Shown one piece after another: positions 18,600 through 29,384 of a stretch of 64,000 nucleotides of DNA (position 1 is its first letter; the number at the start of each line of letters is the position of its first letter). Origin of the DNA: Streptomyces vietnamensis. GTDB lineage: Bacteria > Actinomycetota > Actinomycetes > Streptomycetales > Streptomycetaceae. A program made the position numbers and the translations under genes. The notes under the pieces are model-generated. The model had not been told where the DNA came from and did no database searches. It was given only the letters and a program-made list of their open reading frames with translations. The stretch is from contig NZ_CP010407.1 in the NCBI RefSeq assembly GCF_000830005.1, positions 434,001-498,000 of the forward strand, in the 5' to 3' direction.

Positions 18600-20108
18600 T
18601 TACAGGCCGGGTCCGTTGTACGCGCCGCGGTGCGGCTTCGTGGTGGCGCTCACCGGGTTCGCCCAGTAGTCGCGGCCGCCGTTGCCGCTGATCACGGAGC
18701 CGTTGTTCAGGGCGGGTGAGGTGGCGCGCAGCTTGTAGCCGTCGACGGAGTGGATCGTGTCGCCGCCGGTGCCGGGGTTCACGAACCGCGGGTCGCCGGC
18801 GATGCCGTTGGCGGTGGGCCGGGGCACGCCCTGGAAGACGTTCCACAGCCAGGAGATCCCGGCGCCGGTGGGCAGCCGGGAGTCGGTGGTCCCCACCCAG
18901 ATGTTGTTCTCGACGACGCTCTCGTCGGGGAGCGTGATGCTGAACTTCTTGTCCGTGCAGTAGAGGACGTTGTTGTACATGTGCAGGGCGGAGCGGCCTG
19001 CGCTGACGCTGCTCATGCGGCAGTCGTTCTCGGAGATGTTGTAGCGGATGACCTGCTGGGCGGCGCCGATGGTGCCGCAGCCGTCGCAGTCGAGGAAGAA
19101 GCCGCCGATGTTGTCGCGGCTGAAGTTGTACTGGATCGTGCAGGTGCCGGTGTTGCCCCAGTCGCAGTCGAAGGCCTGGCTGTCGGCGACGGACATCCGC
19201 GTGATGCCGTACACGGCGTTCTTCTGGATGGTCGGGTTGTGGTCGCCGAGCACCCAGACGCCGGCGAAGTTGCCGCCGGAGAAGGGGTAGACGCCGTTGC
19301 CGACGCCGGAGGCGTTGTTGTACTGGATCATGGGGTCTTCGGCGTAGCTGGCGATGATGCCGTCGCCGCCGACGTCCTTGACGACGTTGTTCTCGATGAG
19401 GACTCCGGTGCCCTTGACGGCCATGGCGCCGACGCGGATCTTGAGGCCGCCGCCGCCCGTGTTGCTGATCCGGTTGTCGTGGACGTGGACGTCGTTGAGG
19501 GTCGAGTTCGTGCCGCTCGCGCCGGTGACGATGCCGGCGGACTGGACGTAGTCCTCGGTGGTCGGGCTGTTCTTGTTCGTCTGGCCGGCGACCCGGTCGA
19601 TGACGAGGCCGCCTATGTCGAAGCCGCTGTGGGCGGTTCCGTCGGTGGCGGAGATCCGCAGGCCGGTGCGGCGGGCGAGGGTGATGGCGGGGTTGGTGAT
19701 CTGGAGGTCGCTGATCCGCCAGTGGTCCTGGTTGGTGAGGGAGACGGCGTCGGGGGCGCCGCCGCCGTCGATCACGGGCAGGGCGCCGGTGCCGTAGCCG
19801 GTGAGGACGATGGGCGCGGCGGCGGTGCCGCTGCCCCGCGGGGCGAGGGCGCCGGTGCATACGGTGCCGGCGGCGAAGGCGAGCGTGTCGCCGGGTCCGT
19901 ACGTCTTCCCGTTGGCCTGTCCGATGCTGTTGAACGGCGCCGCCTGACTGCCGTCCCCGGCGGCCGCCTGCGAACAGTCCACATAGGTGACGCTTCCCGC
20001 GGCCGCGGCGGGCGCGCCGGTGAGGACGGCGGTTCCGCCGAACGCGAGGACGACGGCGAGGAGCCCACGGCCCCTCACCTTCCGTGCGGGCAAAGCTCTG
20101 TCGGTCAT
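18600..20108 (-). CDS. Secreted right-handed beta-helix protein (pectate-lyase-like fold)
   Basis: 502 residues with a Sec signal peptide (RKVRGRG, a hydrophobic stretch, then APAAAAG) cleaved near residue 37. The mature chain opens with YVDCSQAAAGDGSQAAPFNSIGQA, the typical start of parallel beta-helix proteins. It then shows repeating short strands with Asn ladders (ISDLQITN, VLIENNVVKDV, MIQYNNASGV, TIQKNAVYGI, IQYNFSRDN). Many members are polysaccharide lyases or glycosidases, but others are not, and no lyase catalytic triad could be picked out. AAAGG precedes the ATG. Its upstream region contains an AT-rich palindrome suggesting control by a sugar-type repressor. Confidence 0.87.
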   Translation of the reverse strand: MTDRALPARKVRGRGLLAVVLAFGGTAVLTGAPAAAAGSVTYVDCSQAAAGDGSQAAPFNSIGQANGKTYGPGDTLAFAAGTVCTGALAPRGSGTAAAPIVLTGYGTGALPVIDGGGAPDAVSLTNQDHWRISDLQITNPAITLARRTGLRISATDGTAHSGFDIGGLVIDRVAGQTNKNSPTTEDYVQSAGIVTGASGTNSTLNDVHVHDNRISNTGGGGLKIRVGAMAVKGTGVLIENNVVKDVGGDGIIASYAEDPMIQYNNASGVGNGVYPFSGGNFAGVWVLGDHNPTIQKNAVYGITRMSVADSQAFDCDWGNTGTCTIQYNFSRDNIGGFFLDCDGCGTIGAAQQVIRYNISENDCRMSSVSAGRSALHMYNNVLYCTDKKFSITLPDESVVENNIWVGTTDSRLPTGAGISWLWNVFQGVPRPTANGIAGDPRFVNPGTGGDTIHSVDGYKLRATSPALNNGSVISGNGGRDYWANPVSATTKPHRGAYNGPGL

Positions 20109-20415
20109 GACGCAACAACCTTTCTGGCGGTCGGGTGCGGCCAGAAGCTAGGTGCGCCTGGTGATCGAGTCAATGCAATCCTGTCGATTGATCGAATTTC
20201 GATCGACTGACGGTTGATTGGTCGATCCCGGGCGCTTGCGTCCCCCGCGGACGGTGTCAGGCGGTTGCGCGCCGTATGTGCAGATGGCCGTCGAGCGGAT
20301 AGGCGGGCGGACCGGGCGGCGCCGTCGTCGGTGGTCCGTTCACGACGGAGCGGGCCCCGAGGCCGGCGGGTCGGCGAAGGCCTCGGGGGTGTCGGCGCGG
20401 TCGGCGGCGCGTGGG
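20109..20415. promoter_or_regulatory. Upstream region of the beta-helix gene with 15-bp palindrome
   Basis: A 307-bp gene-free stretch. At 20190-20204 is GATCGAATTTCGATC, two perfect 7-bp arms around one base, inside an unusually AT-rich patch (20161-20226) with further TCGAT/ATCGA copies at 20184 and 20222. It lies about 85 bp upstream of the beta-helix ATG, where a LacI- or GntR-type operator would be expected. The remainder of the stretch to 20415 shows no gene I can support. Confidence 0.55.
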
Positions 20416-20823
20416 TCAGAACCCGGCCACCGCCGGTACGAGGCGGTGGCGGCAGGCGTCCAGGGCGGCGTCGAGGTGGGCGGCGAGGCCCGGGTCGGGG
20501 GCCAGGACGGAGAGGCGGTGCATGGTCAGCATCGCGTCCCAGGCCGAGGTCCCGGCCAGGGGCGACGGGCTCCAGGCGGTGTCTTCGAGGTGGGTCCAGA
20601 GGTGGGCCCCGAAGCCCAGGTGAATCGTTCCTGCCCGGGATTCCTCCTCGTCGAGGGCGCGACGCGCCGCCGTCAGGAAGGTCACGGCGTGTTCGGGCCC
20701 GAGCGCCGAGACGACGGCCCGGAGGTGGGAGGCGGTCAGGGACGTGACCTCGGCCCAGTCGGCCGCATCACCGAATCGCTCGCACAGACGTACGTTCAAC
20801 AGGTGTTCCATGTCAGTGGTCAT
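20416..20823 (-). CDS. Hypothetical protein, 135 residues
   Basis: A helical, soluble-looking protein starting MTTDMEHLLNVRL. No signal peptide, membrane segment or recognised motif; acidic and Ala/Leu-rich with two Trp-containing segments (WTHLEDTAW, SAWDAML). Codon use fits the host. It is a lone minus-strand gene, separated by a strong terminator from the permease upstream. Function not recognised. Confidence 0.7.
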   Translation of the reverse strand: MTTDMEHLLNVRLCERFGDAADWAEVTSLTASHLRAVVSALGPEHAVTFLTAARRALDEEESRAGTIHLGFGAHLWTHLEDTAWSPSPLAGTSAWDAMLTMHRLSVLAPDPGLAAHLDAALDACRHRLVPAVAGF

Positions 20824-20935
20824 GCATGCACAGATACGTTTCCGCTGCCCACGGGGCCCGTCACGACACGCGGGACGTACCGACCGACCCCCGGACGGAG
20901 TGATCGCCGTACGGAGCGGCCCCGTCCGGAGCACA

Positions 20936-20974
20936 CCCGAGGGCCGGGGCGCAAGAAGCGCCCCGGCCCTCGGG
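20936..20974. terminator. Strong intrinsic terminator after the APC permease
   Basis: Perfect 17-bp GC-rich stem (20936-20952 pairing with 20958-20974) with an AAGAA loop, 20 bp past the permease stop. One of the clearest hairpins in the window. Confidence 0.88.
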
Positions 20975-20993
20975 TCGGACGGTTTCGGCAGGG

Positions 20994-22391
20994 TCAGAGC
21001 TGCTCGTCCTCCGGGATGCTGACCAGCCAGCGGGTCTCCTTGCGCGGCCGCAGGTACAGCGCCCAGTAGAGGGTGGCCACCGCCGTGATGCCGCCGGTCC
21101 ACAGCAGGTACTCGACGTCCTGCATGTACAGGATGTACGCCATGACGCCGATGAGCACCACCGGGACCGCCGGCCACAGCGGCATGCGCCACGCCCCGAC
21201 CTCGCGGTGCGCGCCCCGGCGGCTGAACAGCGCCGCCACGGCGACCAGGAGGTACATGCCGGTCACGGAGACGCCGGTCACGCCGTAGAGGGTGTCCAGG
21301 TTGACGAAGCACAGGGCCGCGCCCGGCACGCCCACGACCAGGGTGGCCACCCAGGGGGAGCCGAAGCGGCCCAGGCGGGACAGGGCGTTGTTGACGGGCT
21401 CCGGCCAGGCCTTGTCACGGGCGGAGGCGAACAGCACGCGGGAGTTCTGGATGACCATGACGATGCCGGCGTTGATGATCGCGAGGGCGACGCAGAGGCT
21501 GATGAAGGTGCCGACGGCCGAGTTGGACCAGGCCGCGATCATGCCGCTGATGTCGCCGCCGGTGAGGGTCTCCAGGTCGCCGGCGCCGAGGGTGATGGCG
21601 ACGACGGGGACCAGGATGACGGCGGTCGAGATGGCGAGGGTGGCGAGCACGGTGCGGGCCACGTTCTTGCGCGGGTTCTCCAGCTCTTCGGAGAGGTAGA
21701 CGGCCGTCGAGAAGCCCTGGGTGATGAAGAGGGCGATGGCGAGGCCGGAGACGACCATGGCGCCGGTGACGAGCGAGTGCGAGCCGCCCTCGGCCGCGAC
21801 CTGGCCGTGGAGGAGGGAGCCGACGCCGCGCTCGGAGTGGGCGAAGCCGAGGATCGCGACGATTCCGGCCGCGATCACCTCGAGGACGAGGAAGATGCCG
21901 GTGATCCAGGCGTTGGCGCGCAGGTCGAGGAGGCCCGCGAGGGTCGCGAGGAGCATGACGCCAGCGCCGGCGATCGGGGCGGGGATGTGCACCAGGGGGG
22001 CGAGGTAGTCGGCGGTCCCCATGGCGATCACCGGTGGCACGATCATCACCACCAGCAGGGACAGGACGAAGACCAGCCAGCCGGCCAGGCGGCCCGAGAG
22101 GGTGGAGACGATGGCGTACTCGCCGCCCGCGCTGGGGATCAGGGTGCCCAGCTCGGAGTAACAGAACGCCACGCCGATACAGAGCAGCGAGCCGATGGCG
22201 ATGGTGAGGGCGGCGTACGTGCCGACTCCGTCGAAGAGGTCGGGTACGACCACGAAGAGGGTGGAGGCGGGCGTCACGCACGAGAGCGTGAGCAATGTAC
22301 CGCCCACGACACCGATGGAACGCTTGAGCTTCTGCGGCACAGGCTCGGTCTGAGGGGCCAACGCGTGCGGCGCGCTGAGGGTGTCGGTCAT
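20994..22391 (-). CDS. APC-superfamily amino-acid permease
   Basis: 465 residues with about 12 hydrophobic segments. The N-terminus SIGVVGGTLLTLSCVTPASTLFVVVP corresponds to the APC signature around TM1, where the unwound helix binds substrate. It is followed by EYAIVSTLSGRLAGW and SEELENPRKNVART, a typical cytoplasmic loop of the family. It is probably a proton-coupled amino-acid or amine importer or exchanger in the plasma membrane. Substrate cannot be assigned; no catabolic gene is adjacent. Monocistronic, closed by the hairpin at 20936-20974. Confidence 0.92.
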   Translation of the reverse strand: MTDTLSAPHALAPQTEPVPQKLKRSIGVVGGTLLTLSCVTPASTLFVVVPDLFDGVGTYAALTIAIGSLLCIGVAFCYSELGTLIPSAGGEYAIVSTLSGRLAGWLVFVLSLLVVMIVPPVIAMGTADYLAPLVHIPAPIAGAGVMLLATLAGLLDLRANAWITGIFLVLEVIAAGIVAILGFAHSERGVGSLLHGQVAAEGGSHSLVTGAMVVSGLAIALFITQGFSTAVYLSEELENPRKNVARTVLATLAISTAVILVPVVAITLGAGDLETLTGGDISGMIAAWSNSAVGTFISLCVALAIINAGIVMVIQNSRVLFASARDKAWPEPVNNALSRLGRFGSPWVATLVVGVPGAALCFVNLDTLYGVTGVSVTGMYLLVAVAALFSRRGAHREVGAWRMPLWPAVPVVLIGVMAYILYMQDVEYLLWTGGITAVATLYWALYLRPRKETRWLVSIPEDEQL

Positions 22392-22919
22392 CAGGCGGTT
22401 CCGATCGATGCGAGCGGTGGTTCTGAACGGGAGCGGTATCGCCTCCGAGGCGGCTGGTGATCAAGTGGTTCCATGGGCTCCCGGGCTGAATGGAAGCGCG
22501 AGCAGAACCGCAGGTCAATGGCCTCTCTCCTGCGGAATCCGTTGTTCCGACACGCCCGGGCGGGGCGCCGGGGCGCCAAGAACGCGTCAAGAAAGCGGAA
22601 ACGCTCCGTACGGGAACCGCAGCCCGCCGAGCAGGACTTTTCCCGCGCTTTACCGCCGCTCCACATTCCGGAACGCCGGACGACCCCGTAATGCCGGACG
22701 ACCCCGTCGGACCCCGGACGGATCGCCGGGATACGGGGCATCCCGGACGTCCCCGCACGGCCGCGCCGATCCGGCGCCCTCCCGGCCCTGCCCGAGCCCG
22801 GTCCCAGCCGCTCGCGGCCCAGCTCAGAAGTGGCTCAAGTCCCTTGCCCGGCAAGCCCGTCGAAGGCAAGGTCGAATCCGCCATCGACCAATGGCGCAAG
22901 ATCTCAGGGGGACACAAGC
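22392..22919. other. 528-bp intergenic region, no supported gene
   Basis: Lies between the divergent permease and lipoprotein genes. Short frames exist on both strands but none has a convincing ribosome site, family signal or consistent third-position GC. A 15-bp direct repeat, GCCGGACGACCCCGT, occurs at 22675-22689 and 22693-22707. Promoters for both flanking genes must lie here but no strong -35/-10 pair stood out. Confidence 0.6.
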
Positions 22920-23576
22920 ATGAAGATCACGAAGCTCGGCCTCTCCGCGTGCGCCGTCACCGCGCTGCTCTCCGGCACGGTCGCCTGTACGTCCGAGAGC
23001 GGCGGGACGGCGGCACTGCCCACGCAGGCGATCAGGACGGCCTGCGCGAACGGCACGTACACGTGGTTCAACGTCGACACGCGGGACGTCCTGACCAGCG
23101 TCGCCGCCAAGCAGAAGCTGGGCGAGAAGGGCGGCGCGGTGACGAACAAGCAGATGCCGCTCCACACTCCGACGACCGCCGTCACCTTCGAGAAGGGCCC
23201 GAGGATCGACGCGGAGGCCGTGCTCCGCTCCCTCGGCACCCACATCGGGGACACGGAAGCCGCCGAGGGTGACGCCTACGCCTTCGCCGACGTCCACCGG
23301 CCCGCGCCGAAGCCCGACTCGAACCGCACCGTCGTCGAGGGCCCCGGAACCGTCGTGGAATACGCCTTCGTACGACAGGTCACCGCCGACTTCCAGTACA
23401 CCTGCGGCAAGGGCGAGCGGGCCGCGGGCCGCGCGATCGGCTGGACCACCGACGGTTCGGGTGTCCTGGAGTGCTCCACCTCGATCGAGAACGCGAAGGC
23501 GGGGGACGTGGGCGCGGAGGCCGCCCGTCTGTCCTGCGGTCCCGACTCCCCCGCGGCCAGGACGAAGAAGGCCTAG
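22920..23576 (+). CDS. Probable secreted lipoprotein, unknown function
   Basis: 218 residues. The N-terminus MKITKLGLSACAVTALLSGTVAC is a lipoprotein-type signal, although TVAC is a loose lipobox. The mature part starts with a Ser/Gly linker and has four further Cys (RTACANG, QYTCGKG, LECSTS, LSCGPD), probably two disulfides. No catalytic motif was recognised. ATG at 22920 follows CAGGGGG. It precedes the first kinase by 134 bp on the same strand. Role unknown. Confidence 0.8.
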   Translation: MKITKLGLSACAVTALLSGTVACTSESGGTAALPTQAIRTACANGTYTWFNVDTRDVLTSVAAKQKLGEKGGAVTNKQMPLHTPTTAVTFEKGPRIDAEAVLRSLGTHIGDTEAAEGDAYAFADVHRPAPKPDSNRTVVEGPGTVVEYAFVRQVTADFQYTCGKGERAAGRAIGWTTDGSGVLECSTSIENAKAGDVGAEAARLSCGPDSPAARTKKA

Positions 23577-23710
23577 GAGCCGTCCGGCGGATCAGGGTCG
23601 GACAGGCCCTGGCGGGCGTACGAGGACCCCGCGTGCGAGCACTTCGTGAAGCCGGACACGAGCGCCCTCCTCGCCGGTAACCTGTGGGGCCGTCGAGGGA
23701 GGGGACCACG

Positions 23711-25987
23711 ATGGAGCGACTCCGTGCGGACGATCCGCGGGAGGCCGGGCCGTACGCGCTCGTCGCGCGGCTCGGCGCGGGCGGCATGGGGGCGGTCTAC
23801 CTGGGGCGGTCGTCCGGGGGCCGGACGGTGGCCGTGAAGATGGTGCGGCCGGACCTGGCCGTCGACGGCGCCTTCCGGGACCGGTTCCGGCACGAGGTCG
23901 CGGCGGCGCGGCGGGTGTCGGGGGCCTTCACGGCGCCGGTCGTGGACGCGGATCCGGATGCCCGGACGCCGTGGATGGCGACCGCGTTCGTCGTGGGCGT
24001 CTCGCTGCACCGCGCGGTCGGGACGCACGGCCCGCTGCCGGAGGACGCGTTACGGATGCTCACGGCCGGCCTCGCCGAGGCCCTGGTGGGGATCCACTCG
24101 GCGCAGGTGATCCACCGGGACCTGAAGCCGGCGAACGTGCTGCTCGCCCTGGACGGGCCGCACGTCATCGACTTCGGCATCGCGCGCGCCACCGACGGAA
24201 CGTCCCTGACGTCCACCGGCTCCGTGATCGGCTCGGCACCGTACATGTCGCCCGAGCAGGCGCTCGGGCAGCACCTCACCCCGGCGAGCGACGTGTTCTC
24301 GCTGGGGACGACGGTCGTGTTCGCCGCGTGCGGGGAGAGCCCGTTCGGGGACGGCGCGAGCGCGGCGGTGCTCTTCCGGGTCGTGCACACCGAGCCCGAT
24401 CTGTCGGCGGTTCCGGCGAGCTTACGGCCCCTGATCGAGCGGTGTCTGGACAAGGACCCGGCGCGGCGGCCGTCCCCGCGCGAGGTGATCGCGTACGTCG
24501 AGGATCTCGGCCGTCGCCCCGACCCCCGGCTCGGTTACGGCCAAGGCCCCCGTCGGGACCGGCCGGCGGAGGCGGCGGGCTGGCTTCCCGACCGGGTCGC
24601 GGCCGAGGTCCTCGCGCTGCGGGCGGCCCTCGCGGCGCCGCCCGAGCCGGAGCCGACCGTCCCGTTCACCGGCCCGCTGGAGGACCTCGTCCCGCCTCCG
24701 GGGGGACCCGGGCCCGCGCCGGGCCGGCGGACGCTGCTGTTCGGCCTGGCCGGCGGAGCGCTCGCCGTCGCCGGAGCCGGCACGGTGTGGGCGCTGAACC
24801 GGAAGGGCTCCGGGACGGAGGGCGGTGCGGGCGCCGGCGGCACGCCCGGGCCCTCCCGGTCCTCCCGCCCCTCTCCGGAGAGCGTGCCCGACGCGAAGCT
24901 GACCTGGCAGACGAAGCTGCCGGCCGCCGCCGTGCAGGTGCTTCCCGGGGACGGGGTCGTCGCCTGTGTGACCCTGGAGCAGATCGTGGGCCTCGATCGG
25001 CGGGGTCGTACGGCCTGGACGGTGAAGAGCGCCGACCACGACATGTACTTCTCCGTGATGGGCACCGCCGCCCTGACGGTCGCCGCCACGGACGGCAAGC
25101 GGCTGTACGTGTCGGGGGCCGGCCTGAAGCCGCAGGCGGGAGGGTCCGGCCTGAACTCCAGGGTCCTCTCGGTCCGCATGGCCGACGGCAAGGATCCCTG
25201 GACGGCGGCCCTGACGGAGCACCGCTCCGGCGGCGGGATCGGCTTCCCCGGCGTCCGCGGCGGCCGCGCCTACCTCCTGCCGCTCCTGACGGACGAGAGC
25301 AGCACCAACGGGCTGGGGGTGTGGGCGGTCGACCTCGCCGCCCGCCGCACGGCCTGGCTGCACACCGCTCGGGCGATGCCCGTGTTCTGGAGCCTGCCCC
25401 GGTCCGGCGGCGGGCTGCTGTACGCCGACACCGAGCGGATCGTCGCGGTGGACGCGAAGGGCAAGGCGGCCTGGTCGAAGGAGTTCAAGGCCGGCCTGGT
25501 GGGTGCCGCGGGGACGTACTACCTCCTCGTCGACTACCAGGGCACCCTGACCGCGATGGACGTGGCGACCGGCAGACGGGCGTGGACGGTGCCCGACGTC
25601 ATCGGCGCCTCCCGGCTCGGCGACGGCGTCGCGACCGACGAGCGGGGCACCGTCGCCTTCGTGCTGGTACGGGACGCGGACGGCTTCACCCTGACCGCGC
25701 TGGACGCGGCGACGGGCAAGGCCCGGTGGCGCAGCCCGGTCCCGTCCGAGCCCGCGGGTTCGTCCCCCGGGAACCGGCTGCTGTACGCCGACGGGAACGT
25801 GTACCGGATCGGGGCGGACGGGATGGTGTGGGCCTTCGACGCGGCGAACGGCGCACCGCGCTGGAAGTACGGCGGGTTCAAGGGGATCAGCCCCGCGAAC
25901 CTCGCCTGGGCCGCCGGAGACCGGCGGCTGTGCATCGCAGACACCGGAGCGACGACCGTCGCCGCACTGGACGCGAACGGAGCCTGA
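23711..25987 (+). CDS. Transmembrane Ser/Thr protein kinase with beta-propeller (AfsK-type), TTA codons
   Basis: 758 residues. The N-terminal kinase domain (about 14-265) has Gly-rich loop GAGGMGAVY, AVKM lysine, catalytic HRDLKPANV, DFG and MSPEQA. A Pro-rich linker and one membrane segment (LFGLAGGALAVAGAGTVWAL) lead to an extracellular PQQ/WD-like propeller with blade motifs such as GLDRRGRTAW and LDAATGKARW. This is the AfsK arrangement. Two in-frame TTA codons (24050-24052 and 24422-24424) make translation likely to depend on the bldA leucyl-tRNA. ATG 23711 follows GAGGGAGGGG. Three bases separate it from the second kinase. Confidence 0.95.
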   Translation: MERLRADDPREAGPYALVARLGAGGMGAVYLGRSSGGRTVAVKMVRPDLAVDGAFRDRFRHEVAAARRVSGAFTAPVVDADPDARTPWMATAFVVGVSLHRAVGTHGPLPEDALRMLTAGLAEALVGIHSAQVIHRDLKPANVLLALDGPHVIDFGIARATDGTSLTSTGSVIGSAPYMSPEQALGQHLTPASDVFSLGTTVVFAACGESPFGDGASAAVLFRVVHTEPDLSAVPASLRPLIERCLDKDPARRPSPREVIAYVEDLGRRPDPRLGYGQGPRRDRPAEAAGWLPDRVAAEVLALRAALAAPPEPEPTVPFTGPLEDLVPPPGGPGPAPGRRTLLFGLAGGALAVAGAGTVWALNRKGSGTEGGAGAGGTPGPSRSSRPSPESVPDAKLTWQTKLPAAAVQVLPGDGVVACVTLEQIVGLDRRGRTAWTVKSADHDMYFSVMGTAALTVAATDGKRLYVSGAGLKPQAGGSGLNSRVLSVRMADGKDPWTAALTEHRSGGGIGFPGVRGGRAYLLPLLTDESSTNGLGVWAVDLAARRTAWLHTARAMPVFWSLPRSGGGLLYADTERIVAVDAKGKAAWSKEFKAGLVGAAGTYYLLVDYQGTLTAMDVATGRRAWTVPDVIGASRLGDGVATDERGTVAFVLVRDADGFTLTALDAATGKARWRSPVPSEPAGSSPGNRLLYADGNVYRIGADGMVWAFDAANGAPRWKYGGFKGISPANLAWAAGDRRLCIADTGATTVAALDANGA

Positions 25988-25989
25988 CC

Positions 25990-28332
<2,343 letters not shown>

Positions 28333-28371
28333 CCGGCGGCCCGGGCCCGGCGGCCACCGGCCTCCGGGCCC

Positions 28372-28396
28372 GGGGCTCGGGGCTCGGGGCTCGGGG
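28372..28396 (+). other. Canonical G-quadruplex-forming motif
   Basis: Four GGGG runs (28372, 28379, 28386, 28393) separated by identical CTC loops, i.e. a 7-bp GGGGCTC unit in tandem. It lies between the second kinase stop and the MarR promoter on the coding strand. It could act as a transcript-end structure or affect the adjacent promoter; function is inferred only from sequence. Confidence 0.75.
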
Positions 28397-28409
28397 CCCG
28401 AGCGAGAAA

Positions 28410-28439
28410 ATAGTAGCCATGTACATAGTAGCCATGTAC
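28410..28439. promoter_or_regulatory. Tandem 15-bp duplication, probable MarR operator overlapping the promoter
   Basis: ATAGTAGCCATGTAC occurs twice with no gap (28410-28424, 28425-28439). The duplication also creates inverted GTACAT...ATGTAC arms (28421-28439), the kind of dyad MarR proteins bind. TACGGT at 28437-28442 can serve as a -10 placed 7 bp before the GTG start of the MarR gene, suggesting autorepression. Confidence 0.7.
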
Positions 28440-28449
28440 GGTATCTCTC

Positions 28450-28941
28450 GTGAGTTCAGAAACCGAGAGCGCCACGGCGGGATTCCTGGTCTGGCGCCTG
28501 TCGATGAAGTGGCGCGTGGCCGTCGACCGGGCGGTCGCACCGCTGGGCCTGACCCATGCCCAGTACGCGCTGATGGGGTCCCTGTACGGCATGGCGCGCT
28601 CCGGGCGACAACCGAGCCAGCGGCAGCTGGCCGACCACACCGGGCTCGAAGCGCTGTACGTCTCCAAGCTCGCCCGCGCGCTTGAGGCGTCCGGACTCGT
28701 CGCCCGCACCCGGGACCCGGACGACCCGCGCGCCATGCGCCTTTCGCTCACCGAGCAGGGGCACGACGTCACCAGCCGCGCCATCACGGTGGTCCAGGGC
28801 CTCCTGGACCAGATGCTGGAGCCGCTCGGGGGACGGAAGAGCCCGCGCGCACGGCAGTTCACCCGCGAGCTCGAGGCCCTGCTCGAAGCACCTCTTGATC
28901 CGCACACCGAGACCACCGAGAACGCCGAGGAGCAGTCATGA
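28450..28941 (+). CDS. MarR-family transcriptional regulator
   Basis: 163 residues with the MarR winged helix: PSQRQLADHTGLEALYVSKLARALEASGLVART as the recognition helix and a DPDDPRAMRLSLTEQG wing. The GTG at 28450 has no ribosome site; a -10-like hexamer lies just upstream, so the mRNA may be leaderless. The upstream tandem element is the likely self-operator. The stop overlaps the next gene by 4 bp (ATGA), so both regulators are co-translated. Ligand unknown. Confidence 0.92.
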   Translation: MSSETESATAGFLVWRLSMKWRVAVDRAVAPLGLTHAQYALMGSLYGMARSGRQPSQRQLADHTGLEALYVSKLARALEASGLVARTRDPDDPRAMRLSLTEQGHDVTSRAITVVQGLLDQMLEPLGGRKSPRARQFTRELEALLEAPLDPHTETTENAEEQS

Positions 28942-29384
28942 CCACCACCGCACCCATCCTCAACGGTCGCGTCGTCGCCCTGGCGCACTACGCCCCGCGC
29001 GCCCTCCTGGAGCGGGTGCTGACCCGCCACGGAATCACCTTCGAGCAGAGCGTCGCCCTCCGGGTCGTCTCGGTCGCGGGCGACTCCGTCGACCGGGACG
29101 AGCTCGTCACCGACGTCATCGGCTCGCTCAAGACCGACGAGTCCGTCGTGCGCGGAGTGGTCGACGAGCTGACGGCCTCGAAGCTCGTGGAGCAGGTGCC
29201 GGCACACGCCTCCCGGCTGCGCCTGACGGACGCCGGACGGGAGCTGTACGAGACCACCACCGCCGAGAGCCTCGGGATCGCCGCCCGGCTGTACGAGGGC
29301 ATTCCGGCCGAGGACCTCGCGGTCGCCGGCCGCGTGCTGACCCTCATCACGGATCGCGCGAACGCCGAGCTGGCGGGGGCCTGA
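28938..29384 (+). CDS. Second MarR-like regulator, co-translated
   Basis: 148 residues. It has the helical MarR arrangement with FEQSVALRVVSVAGDSVDRDELVTDVIGSLKTDESVVRGVVDELTASKLVEQ as the DNA-binding part and a short wing (SRLRLTDAGRELYE). It diverges from the first MarR protein in sequence and length and may form heterodimers with it or sense another signal. Its ATG overlaps the upstream stop. The operon ends at the hairpin 29407-29442. Confidence 0.85.
   Translation: MTTTAPILNGRVVALAHYAPRALLERVLTRHGITFEQSVALRVVSVAGDSVDRDELVTDVIGSLKTDESVVRGVVDELTASKLVEQVPAHASRLRLTDAGRELYETTTAESLGIAARLYEGIPAEDLAVAGRVLTLITDRANAELAGA

Noticed and set aside
22473..22691. Small basic ORFs between the permease and lipoprotein genes
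   Set aside because: No ribosome site, no recognisable motif and compositional features of non-coding GC-rich DNA.
22675..22707. 15-bp direct repeat as an attachment site
   Set aside because: Copies are 18 bp apart and no integrase or tRNA gene is near; probably simple slippage.
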